Shown here: in pieces, positions 53,873 to 61,800 of the stretch
How the letters are laid out: each line of letters starts with the position of its first letter
Numbering within the stretch: position 1 is the stretch's first letter
Assembly: GCF_013128195.2 (NCBI RefSeq)
Contig: NZ_CP053452.2
Location: 4,340,001-4,404,000 of the forward strand
Length of the DNA stretch: 64,000 nucleotides
Reading direction: 5' to 3'
Source: Frigoriglobus tundricola
GTDB lineage: Bacteria > Planctomycetota > Planctomycetia > Gemmatales > Gemmataceae
Notes under the pieces: model-generated
Told to the model about the DNA's origin: nothing
What the model saw: only the letters and a program-made list of their open reading frames with translations
Database searches by the model: none
Program-made: the position numbers and the translations under genes

Positions 53873-56470
53873 TCACGTGATGTCCTTGCCGCGGATCTGC
53901 GCCTTCAGGACGTGCCGCAGGCGGCCCTCGACCTTTTCGTGCGCCTTCGCGATCTCCTTGTCGCCGAGCGTGCGGTCCGGCGCCTGGTACGTCAGCGCGA
54001 ACGCGAGGCTCTTCGTTCCGTCCGGCAGCCCGGTGCCGCGGTACACGTCGAACAGGGTCGCGGCGGTGAGGAGGTCGCCGCCCGCGGTCCGGATTTCCGC
54101 CAGGACGGTCTCGGCGGGCGTGTCCGCGGGCACCACCACGGCCACGTCGCGCTTCGCGGGCGGGAACGTGCTGAACGGCTTGTACCCGTAGCGGTCCGGC
54201 ACCGCCGCGAGGACGGCCTCGAGGTCGAGTTCGGCGACCTGAACGCCGCGCTCGGCCAGCCCGAACGCCGCCGCGGCCTTCGGGTGCAGTTCGCCGAACG
54301 CGCCGACGGCCGTTCCGTTCACGCGGAGTTGCGCGGCCCGCATGGGATGCAGCCACGGCACGCTCGGCACCGCCGAGAAGGACACGCCCGGCAGGTGCAA
54401 ATCCGCGGCGAGCGACTCGATCACGCCCTTGATGTCGTAGAAGTCGTACTGCGCCGGGGCGGTGCCCTGCGGATCGTCCCACGCGGCCCCGGCGCGCCGG
54501 CCGCACAGCACCACCGCGAGCCTCCGCGGCTCGTCCGGCAGTCGCTCGCTCGCCTTTGGGACGTACACGGCCCCGAGTTCGTACAGCGAGACGCTGTCGG
54601 TGTGTTCCAGGTTCAGCTTCGCCACCTGGAGCACGCCGGGGAGCAGCGTCAGCCGCAAGACGGAGCGCTCGGGCGACAGCGGGTTGAGCAGGGCGACCGA
54701 AGAACCTCCCCCGCCGCTCAACCGCGCCTCCACCTCCGGCGAAGTCAGCGAGTACGTGATTACCTCCTGTAACCCCTGGTCCACGAGCCGGTCGCGGACG
54801 CGGTCCTCGAGTTCGAGCGAGCGGTTGCCCTTCGGGTCCGGCAGTTCCAGCGGGAGCAGGCGCTCCTTCAGCGCGTCGTACCCGTGGACGCGGGCCAGTT
54901 CTTCGATCAGGTCGGCCGCGCCGGCCTGGATGTCGAGCCGCGTCGGCGGGGTGGTCACCGTCCAGGCGTCGTCGCCGTCCGGTTCCACCTCGAACTGGAG
55001 CGCCGTCAGTACGCGGACGACTTCGGCGCCGGGGATGTCGAAGCCGAGCAACCGGCGGATGTCGGCCGCTTCGAGGTCGATCAACTGCGGCGGGAGCGGC
55101 GCGGGGTAGGCGTCCACCATCCCGGCCAGCACCGCGCCGCCGGCGTGGTCGCGGAACAGTTGCGCGGCGCGGACCGCGGCCGGACCGGCCTGTGCCGGGT
55201 GAACCCCGCGGCTGAACCGCGTGCTGGCCTCGCTGAACAGGTTGAACTGCCGCGCCGTCTTGCGCACGCTCACGAAGTCGAAGCACGCGCTTTCGAGGAG
55301 GATGGTCTTGGTGGCGGCGCTCACTTCGGTTTCGAGGCCTCCCATCACGCCGGCGAGGGCGATCGGCCCGACCGTATCGGCGATAACGAGATTTTCGGGC
55401 GACAGTTCCGTGGCCTTTCGGTCTTCGGGCTTCTTCGCGCCCTGGTCGAGCAGCACCAGCGTTTCACCGGGGCGGGCCGGACGAACGGTGATCGTCGGCG
55501 CGCGGCCGCCGGCGCGGGTCACCAGCACGTCGTAGTCGAAGGCGTGCAGCGGTTGGCCGTGTTCGAGCATCACGTAGTTGGTGATGTCCACGGCGTTGCT
55601 GATGGGCCGCATCCCGGCGTAGTGCAGTCGCGACCGCATCCACCGCGGCGCCGGGCCGACGGTCACGTTCCGAATGAGGGTCGCGGTGTAGCGGGCGCAC
55701 AACTTGGGGTCGGCGATCGCGACGCTCACTTTGCCGTCGATCGTCTCGGCGACCGGTTCCACCTTGGGTTCATTGATTGTGGTTTTTACGCCGGTGAGCG
55801 CGGCGACCTCGCGCGCGATGCCGATCATCGAGAGGCAGCGGGCCATGTTCGGCAGGATGTCGAGTTCGACCACGATCTCGCCGAGGACGTCTTGCAGCGG
55901 CGTGCCCGGCGCCGGGTCGGCGTCGTCCAGGATGATGATGCCTTCGCTCTCGTCCGCGATGCCGAGTTCGTAGTCGGACATGCACATCGCGTCGTTGTCG
56001 ATGCCGCGGAGCGCCTTCGGCTCCAGGGTCAGCACGACCTTCTTGCCGTCCTTCGTCTGGGAGAAGTACCGGGAGCCGCGGAGCCCCAGGACGATCTTCA
56101 TGCCGCTCTGGCCGGGTGCGATGTTTTCGGCCCCGGTAATGACCGTTTTCGGCTCGCCGGTGCCGAGGTCGAGTTTCACGAGCTTCAGGGAGTCGGCGTT
56201 AGGGTGCTTGGTGATTTCGAGCACCTTGGCGACGAGCAGCTTGTCGCGCTCCCACACGATCCCCGCGTCTTCGGGCTTCACGCGCAGCGTGGCCGGCACC
56301 GGCAGGCCAAACACCTTCACGCCCGAGGATTCCAGCCCGGCGATGGTGAGCCGTTCGACGAGCGCGGCCGGGTCAACCGGAAGCGGGAGGGAGGTAAGGG
56401 GGGAACCGGCGGGAGGTTCCCCCCCCGGAAGAGGAACGTAATCCTTCAGCCAGGACAGCGGAACGAGCAT
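53873..56470 (-). CDS. pheT: Phenylalanine-tRNA ligase beta subunit
   Basis: The 865-residue beta subunit of PheRS attaches phenylalanine to tRNA(Phe) together with PheS. N-terminal LSWLKDYV, a tRNA-binding EMAP-II-like domain (VLEITKHPNADSLKLVKLDL, ~95-200), B3/B4 editing domain, B5 domain, catalytic-like core and a C-terminal anticodon-binding FDX-ACB domain (FPPAKRDVAVVVP) are all visible. The usual long form is ~800 residues. An insert GGEPPAGSPLTSLPLP near residues 15-30 is encoded by a palindrome (56398-56424). The pheS gene, normally immediately upstream, is not here, so the operon is split. Confidence 0.95.
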   Translation of the reverse strand: MLVPLSWLKDYVPLPGGEPPAGSPLTSLPLPVDPAALVERLTIAGLESSGVKVFGLPVPATLRVKPEDAGIVWERDKLLVAKVLEITKHPNADSLKLVKLDLGTGEPKTVITGAENIAPGQSGMKIVLGLRGSRYFSQTKDGKKVVLTLEPKALRGIDNDAMCMSDYELGIADESEGIIILDDADPAPGTPLQDVLGEIVVELDILPNMARCLSMIGIAREVAALTGVKTTINEPKVEPVAETIDGKVSVAIADPKLCARYTATLIRNVTVGPAPRWMRSRLHYAGMRPISNAVDITNYVMLEHGQPLHAFDYDVLVTRAGGRAPTITVRPARPGETLVLLDQGAKKPEDRKATELSPENLVIADTVGPIALAGVMGGLETEVSAATKTILLESACFDFVSVRKTARQFNLFSEASTRFSRGVHPAQAGPAAVRAAQLFRDHAGGAVLAGMVDAYPAPLPPQLIDLEAADIRRLLGFDIPGAEVVRVLTALQFEVEPDGDDAWTVTTPPTRLDIQAGAADLIEELARVHGYDALKERLLPLELPDPKGNRSLELEDRVRDRLVDQGLQEVITYSLTSPEVEARLSGGGGSSVALLNPLSPERSVLRLTLLPGVLQVAKLNLEHTDSVSLYELGAVYVPKASERLPDEPRRLAVVLCGRRAGAAWDDPQGTAPAQYDFYDIKGVIESLAADLHLPGVSFSAVPSVPWLHPMRAAQLRVNGTAVGAFGELHPKAAAAFGLAERGVQVAELDLEAVLAAVPDRYGYKPFSTFPPAKRDVAVVVPADTPAETVLAEIRTAGGDLLTAATLFDVYRGTGLPDGTKSLAFALTYQAPDRTLGDKEIAKAHEKVEGRLRHVLKAQIRGKDIT
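56398..56424 (-). repeat. Palindromic insert in the pheT 5' end
   Basis: GGGGGGAACC (56398-56407) and GGTTCCCCCC (56415-56424) form a perfect 10-bp inverted repeat with a GGCGGGA loop, inside the coding sequence for the extra residues near the PheT N-terminus. It differs from the MITE-like repeat in sequence but is the same sort of GC-rich hairpin in a coding gene. Confidence 0.6.
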
Positions 56471-56643
56471 GGCGGAGCCTTAATGGTGCGCGAAGATCGA
56501 ATGCGGACATGGTATGAGGACGGGCGCACCGGCGGCAGTGGTTCACGGGACCGGTGAAATCCGTGCGCGAGCCCAAACGACCGCACCGCTGTGACGAGCG
56601 AAAGGCGACCAGCGACGATTCGGAAGACCGAAACGGGCGTGAA

Positions 56644-57357
56644 TTATTGCGGCTTGGCCTTCGCCAGTTCCTCGCGGAGCTTTGCGAGTTCGGCCTCGGC
56701 CGCGAGACGGGCCGAGCGCTCGGTATTCGCCTGTGTTTCGGCCGCGAGACGGGCCGCCCGCTCGGCGTCCCGTTCCTTCAGGAGATCACCGGCCAGTGGG
56801 AGCAACTCGCCACGAAACCAGTATCGCATCCACCCGCCGAGGAGCGCGACTTCGAGTTCCAGTTCCGGGATTGCGCACCGCCCGTTGGCGTTCGGGAGAA
56901 CGGAGGAGTACCCTTTCTCGCCGAGCCGAAAGAGCGTGAATTCGTCCGCGTCCGGGTAGAAGAGTAGGTAGTACGGAACCTTCAGTTCCTTCTCGTACCG
57001 TTCAGCCCGGCTCCGTTCGGTGTACTCCATCACGACGAACGGTTTTACCGGTTGGAATGGGGTATCGAAACTGACACCGACTTTGAGCGGTGTCGAATGA
57101 ACGAATACGGAATTGTCCGGCGCCAACTGTCCGGGCTCTTCTTCGCCCTTTTGCGTAAATTGGATAAGTAGATTTGTGAACGGATACACATCGGGCCGTG
57201 CGCCGCGAACAACCTCGAACGCCCAACGTGTGATGTCGCGTTGCGTTGCTTGCTTCGGTTCGACATCGTCGTGGCAGTGCCGTTGGATGAACCAGTAGGC
57301 CGCCGCCGAGTAACGATATTTCAGCTCAAGTTCACTCCTGTCCGGGTCCGCGATCAT
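56644..57357 (-). CDS. Uma2-like protein with C-terminal coiled coil
   Basis: The 237-residue protein has a DUF820/Uma2-like nuclease fold with a reduced N-terminus: PDNSVFVHS (PD motif), PFVVMEYTERSRAERYEKEL (E-x-Y) and LKVPYYLLFYPDADEF. The last ~50 residues are a coiled coil of repeated ARLAAE units (ERAARLAAETQANTERSARLAAE is spread over two near-identical 27-bp repeats at 56692-56760). It lies 173 bp upstream of pheT and 70 bp downstream of the CoA-transferase gene on the same strand. Target unknown, as for the family. Confidence 0.78.
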   Translation of the reverse strand: MIADPDRSELELKYRYSAAAYWFIQRHCHDDVEPKQATQRDITRWAFEVVRGARPDVYPFTNLLIQFTQKGEEEPGQLAPDNSVFVHSTPLKVGVSFDTPFQPVKPFVVMEYTERSRAERYEKELKVPYYLLFYPDADEFTLFRLGEKGYSSVLPNANGRCAIPELELEVALLGGWMRYWFRGELLPLAGDLLKERDAERAARLAAETQANTERSARLAAEAELAKLREELAKAKPQ

Positions 57358-57427
57358 CGGCAGCCTCCGGCTTGACTCCCGGCCAGTTTACCCTCCGCCG
57401 GTCGCGATCGGGAAGGTCGAACGCCGC

Positions 57428-58657
57428 TCACACCACGCCCTTCTCCTTCAGCGCCTTTACGGCGTCGGGATCGAGCCCGAGCAGTTCGCTTAGCACGGCC
57501 GCCGTCTGTTCGCCGAGGCGCGGAGGGAGGGTCGGCTCGGCGACCGGGGCGCCGTGCAGGTGGACCGGGTTGCCGATCAGATCGACCGCGTTGCCGGCCG
57601 GGTCGCGAACGGTCAGCTTCATGCCGCGGCTGAGCGTTTGCGCGTCGCGAAATACGTCCGGGTAGCCGCGCACGACCGCGTGCGGAACGTTCGCGTCGGT
57701 CAGCCGGTTCTCCCACTCTCGCGTGGTGAACTGCTTCATCAGAGCTTCCACTTTCGGCACGACTTCGGTGCGGAGCTGCACCCGCTGGCGGTTGGTGGCG
57801 AACCGCGGATCGGCGCCGAGGTCGGATGCACCGGCGGCGGTGCAGAACGCCCGCCACTGCCCGTCGTTGCCGACGTTCAACACGAGCCAGCCGTCGGCCG
57901 TGGCGAAGAGCTGGTACGGCACGATCTGTAAGTGCGCGTTGCCCTGTCGTGCCGGCACCTGGCCGCTCGTGAGGTACGCCTGGGCGACGTTCACCTGGGC
58001 CGCGAGCGCGCAGTCGGCAAGGGCGAGGTCGATCGCGTAGCCGTGACCGGTGCGCGCCCGCGCGTGCAGGGCCGCGAGGATCGCGTTGGACGCATAAAGA
58101 CCGGTCAGGACGTCCGCGACCGCCACGCCGACCTTGGACGGCGGGCCGTCGGCCGGTCCGGTGATGTTCATGAGGCCGCTGAGCGCCTGGATCGCGAAGT
58201 CGTAACCGGGGGCGTCTTTCATCGGGCCGGTGCGCCCGAACCCCGAAATCGAACACGCGATCAGCCGCGGGTGCCGCGCGAGTAGCGCGTCCGGCGTGAG
58301 GCCGAGCTTTTCCGCACTGTCCGTGCGGAAGTTCTCGATCAGCACATCGCACTTCGCCAGCAACTTGTGGAAGATGTCGGTTCCGTCGGGGGTGCCGATG
58401 TCGAGCGTGAGCGATCGCTTCCCGCGGTTGCACGCCAGAAAGTACGCCGACAGGTCCGGGGCGCCCTCCCGTGTGTTCAGGTACGGCGGCCCCCAGCCGC
58501 GGGTGTCGTCGCCCTGGCCGGGGCGTTCGAGCTTGATGACGTCGGCGCCGAGGTCGGCGAGCAACTGGCCGCAGAACGGCCCGGCGAGGACACGGGCCGC
58601 GTCCAGCACGCGGACGCCGTACAGCGGGGGGTGGGCATCGAGCGGGAACGGGAGCAT
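57428..58657 (-). CDS. Class III (CaiB/BaiF) CoA-transferase
   Basis: The 409-residue protein is a family III CoA-transferase, which moves CoA between carboxylic acids through an aspartyl intermediate. N-terminal LYGVRVLDAARVLAGPFCGQ and LLADLGADVIKLERPGQGDD, LACNRGKRSLTLDI, and GYDFAIQALSGLM with the catalytic Asp are all present, as are HGYAIDLALAD and a C-terminal PRLGEQTAAVL. The ATG at 58657 has GGAGG 6 nt upstream. No acyl-CoA dehydrogenase or hydratase gene is next to it, so the acid substrate is unknown. Confidence 0.92.
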   Translation of the reverse strand: MLPFPLDAHPPLYGVRVLDAARVLAGPFCGQLLADLGADVIKLERPGQGDDTRGWGPPYLNTREGAPDLSAYFLACNRGKRSLTLDIGTPDGTDIFHKLLAKCDVLIENFRTDSAEKLGLTPDALLARHPRLIACSISGFGRTGPMKDAPGYDFAIQALSGLMNITGPADGPPSKVGVAVADVLTGLYASNAILAALHARARTGHGYAIDLALADCALAAQVNVAQAYLTSGQVPARQGNAHLQIVPYQLFATADGWLVLNVGNDGQWRAFCTAAGASDLGADPRFATNRQRVQLRTEVVPKVEALMKQFTTREWENRLTDANVPHAVVRGYPDVFRDAQTLSRGMKLTVRDPAGNAVDLIGNPVHLHGAPVAEPTLPPRLGEQTAAVLSELLGLDPDAVKALKEKGVV

Positions 58658-58773
58658 GGCGAACCTCCAGCCGAATTGTACGGTCCTGTCGGACGTTCCG
58701 GCCCCGCGCCGCGCCGGATACAAACACCCCACGCCGCGTGCCGGCGTCCCCGTTTCCCGTCGAAGGCACTGCC

Positions 58774-59706
58774 ATGAGAGTGCTGCCGGGGCCGACGAAA
58801 TCGAACACGGCGCTGGCGTGGTCGCCGGACGGCCGGTTCGTCGCCGCGGGCGGATCGGGCGTCGGCGTGACCCTGTGGGACGTGGAGGCGGGGACGCCCG
58901 GTCAGCACGTGTTAGACGCCGGCCACGGCGGCGAAGCGATGGCGTTCTGCCCCGCCACCGGTCGGTTGTACGTGGCGTTTCGGAGCGGCGGGTTCTGGAC
59001 GGTCGATCCGGACACGGGCGCGGAACGGCGCCGGCGGGCGCTCGACTTCCGCGTCGGCTACGACAATCCGGCCGTGTCGGCCGACGGGCGAACGGTCGTT
59101 CTGTATCGGTATTCCTATTACTCGTCGGTCCCGAGTGAGCACGCCATCATCGGGTACGAGGTGTCCGACACCGGGGCATTGACCGAATCGTGGATGTGGC
59201 CCGATCCCCTTCGCCGGAACACCGGGAGCCGGTTCTATTTCGTCTGGCGCCCGCGCACGAACCAGCTCTTTGGCTTGAACGGCAAGGTGAGGGAATACGA
59301 GTTCGCGTGGGTGACCGCGACAACGGGCGCGCGGATCGGCTCGCTGGAGCTGCCGGCCGGAACGCACGTCACGCAATGGACTCTCGCGCCCGACGGCGAC
59401 CGGGTCGCGTGGCTGGCGGAGCAAGCTCTTTACGTTCAGCGCCTCGACGGGTCGGCGCCGCTGGTGCTTCCGGCCGGGCCGGGCGTGTACCGCCGCGGGC
59501 TGGCGTGGGCACCGGACGGGCGGACGCTCGCGTGTGCCAGCGGGCGCACGGTGCAACTCCTCGATGCGGACACGCTCCGTGATGTGCGGACGTTCGACTG
59601 GGGCACCGGCAAGCCGCGGGCGGTGGCGTTCAGCCCGGACGGCCTCCGCGCCGCCGTCAGCGCCGACGGCGGAAAGGGGTGGGTGACGGTGTTCGACCTG
59701 GAGTAA
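58774..59706 (+). CDS. WD40-repeat protein 1
   Basis: The 310-residue protein is made of WD40-like blades: ALAWSPDGRFVAAGGSGVGV...LWDVEAG at the start and FDWGTGKPRAVAFSPDGLRA at the end, with further SPDG/APDG turns. No signal peptide or membrane helix is seen, so it is probably a cytosolic propeller scaffold. It is the first of three consecutive genes on this strand sharing the same C-terminal pattern (x-x-(Y/F)-x-W-x-x-G...(F/I)(S/T)xDG), indicating tandem duplication. Confidence 0.82.
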   Translation: MRVLPGPTKSNTALAWSPDGRFVAAGGSGVGVTLWDVEAGTPGQHVLDAGHGGEAMAFCPATGRLYVAFRSGGFWTVDPDTGAERRRRALDFRVGYDNPAVSADGRTVVLYRYSYYSSVPSEHAIIGYEVSDTGALTESWMWPDPLRRNTGSRFYFVWRPRTNQLFGLNGKVREYEFAWVTATTGARIGSLELPAGTHVTQWTLAPDGDRVAWLAEQALYVQRLDGSAPLVLPAGPGVYRRGLAWAPDGRTLACASGRTVQLLDADTLRDVRTFDWGTGKPRAVAFSPDGLRAAVSADGGKGWVTVFDLE

Positions 59707-59826
59707 TTGCCGCCCCGGAAAGTAGGTCGCTCGCTCCGCGAGTGACGCCAACCACCGATTCCAAATGACGAGTCACCCGGAATACAACTCGCGGAGAGCG
59801 TTCGACACACACGCAGGAACCACACG

Positions 59827-60738
59827 ATGCAGCTCCTGACGGCCGGCAAATCCAACGTGACGGCACTGGCTTTCGCCCCGACCGGCACGGGGCTGGTCGC
59901 CGTATGCGTCAACCACGTGCCGCTCTGGTGGGACCTGCCCGCCGCCGGCAGCCCGGTGCCGCTCACGGACAAAGCCGTGTATTCGTGCGGCTCCTTTGCG
60001 TTTTCGCCGGACGCAAGCGTCGTCAGTTGGATCGCCGACCGGCAGCGGGTGGAGCGCGACCGCCGCGCCGGCGCCGCGCGGGTCGTCGCGGCCGGCCCCG
60101 ACTCACTGGTGAGTGACCAGATCGTGTGCGGACCGGACGCGCGACTCGTCGTTCTCACCGCCGAGTCGCGCGACGAGTTCCACCTCCGCGCGTTGGCGCC
60201 GGGCGCCGGCGGCGGATGGGCCGTGGCGTGGCACGTGAGTCTCGCCGGGATCACCGGCTGGGGACTGGCCGGCTCCCCGCGCAGCGAGCGTTTCTTCGTC
60301 TGGGAGGTGCCCCTGACCCGTGAGGGCCCGGCGCGCCGGTTCGTCGCTCGCTCGGCGCTCAGCGGGGAGGTCCTCGCGGAGACGCCCGCACCGCTGAACT
60401 ACGCCGGCGGGTTCCGCGCCAAATCGGACGGGTCGGCGCTGGTCGCGTTCAAGAACTCGTCGCTGTATTACTGGCAGCCGGGCGAGGAGCTGGAACGAGT
60501 TCGCACCGGCACGCTGACGCACTACCGCGACCTCGCGTTTCACCCGGACGGGCACCACCTGCTCACGGGCAACAACGACACCACCGCCCGGCTCATCGAC
60601 ACCCGGACGTGGCAGGTCGTCCGCCAGTACACCTGGGCCGTCGGCCAGTTGGGCGCGGTCGCGATCTCGCCCGACGGCCAGCTCGCCGCGGCCGGCGGGG
60701 CGAAGGGGCGCGTGGTCGTCTGGGATCTGGACATCTGA
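59827..60738 (+). CDS. WD40-repeat protein 2
   Basis: The 303-residue paralog starts MQLLTAGKSNVTALAFAPTG and ends RQYTWAVGQLGAVAISPDGQ followed by GRVVVWDLDI. Blades with HPDGHHLLTGNNDTTARLID and SPDASVVSWIADRQ are visible. It follows WD40 gene 1 by 120 bp and precedes gene 3 by 31 bp. Presumed cytosolic beta-propeller for protein binding; partners unknown. Confidence 0.82.
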   Translation: MQLLTAGKSNVTALAFAPTGTGLVAVCVNHVPLWWDLPAAGSPVPLTDKAVYSCGSFAFSPDASVVSWIADRQRVERDRRAGAARVVAAGPDSLVSDQIVCGPDARLVVLTAESRDEFHLRALAPGAGGGWAVAWHVSLAGITGWGLAGSPRSERFFVWEVPLTREGPARRFVARSALSGEVLAETPAPLNYAGGFRAKSDGSALVAFKNSSLYYWQPGEELERVRTGTLTHYRDLAFHPDGHHLLTGNNDTTARLIDTRTWQVVRQYTWAVGQLGAVAISPDGQLAAAGGAKGRVVVWDLDI

Positions 60739-60769
60739 AACGGGGCGCCCGTTCGGTTAGAATCACTCC

Positions 60770-61777
60770 ATGCGACTCATCGACGTCGGCGCGGCGCCGG
60801 TCCGAACTATAACCGTTTCACCGAACGGCCGGTTCGTGGCGGCTGCCGGTTCAAACACCTTCGGTGTATTCGACTGGCACACCGGGGCTTCGGTGCTGCG
60901 CGCGCGTGACCCCGGCCCGTGCGACCAGATCGCGTTCGGCCCGAACGGCGACTGAGTCGTGCGCGGGAGCGGAGCGCAGTTGCGCCTGGACGCGCTGAAC
61001 GCGGAAGCGGTTTCGTTCGCTCCGTCGGGGGCCTTCGCCGGTGGCGTCGTCGTCACGCCGGACGGCAAGGCGCTCCTCGCGACGCGGGCCGGGCGGGCGG
61101 ACGCGGCTCAGCTCGAACGCTGGAACCTACCGGGGTTCCGTCCCGGCCACGGGTTCGACTTCGGGGCGCCGTTCCGGCGGCTCGCGATCAGCCCGAACGG
61201 CGAGTACCTCGCGGGCATCTGGCAGAACGGGTTCGAGCTCCGGTACGCGGGCACCGGCGGCATTGATCACCGGTTCCGCCCGTACAAGAACCGGCCGTTC
61301 GCCTCGATCGGCTTCGCCAGTTTCGCGCACGATAGCACGACGTGCGCGTTCGGGTGGGAGGGCGAGGTCCACGTCCTCGACCTCTCGACGGGTACGAGCA
61401 AGGTGGTGCGGGTGACCGCACCCGAGACGCGCGGCAACCCGTTCCGCGGCTACACCGAGCACGAAAGGGACGCACTGACCGAGTACCGCACGCCGTACCT
61501 CGACGGAGCGTTCACCGGTTCCGGCCGGCACTTCGCCACGATCGAGCGGCCCGACCGCTGGGCCCGCTGGGACACCGTCACGCGGGCGTGGCGCACGATT
61601 CCGGACACCGATCCGACGTGCCTGCTGAGGGTGCGGGACGTGAAAACGTGGGAGGTGGTGCGCGAGTACGACTGGAACTGCGGTCCGCTCACCTGTCTGG
61701 CGTTCACCGCCGACGGCACCGCCGGCGTGTGCGGGACCGCCGACGGCCGACTGGTTCAGTTCGACGTGGACGAATGA
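60770..61777 (+). pseudogene. WD40-repeat protein 3, interrupted by an in-frame TGA
   Basis: The frame from MRLIDVGAAPVRTITVSPNG is stopped by TGA at 60953-60955 and resumes in the same frame as VVRGSGAQLRLDALNAEAV through to REYDWNCGPLTCLAFTADG and FDVDE. The two parts together (~335 codons) match its neighbours. A TGG-to-TGA change is likely because Trp fits the propeller sequence at NGD-W-VVRGSG. An alternative start downstream would give a ~270-residue product. TAGAAT at 60758-60763 lies only six nt before the ATG, suggesting a leaderless promoter. Confidence 0.72.
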
Positions 61778-61800
61778 CCGACGCGGGTGGGCTCGTCACC

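Noticed and set aside
60953-60955. In-frame TGA as a selenocysteine codon
   Set aside because: No SECIS-like hairpin was noticed after it, WD40 proteins are not selenoproteins, and Trp fits the position; a nonsense change or error is simpler.
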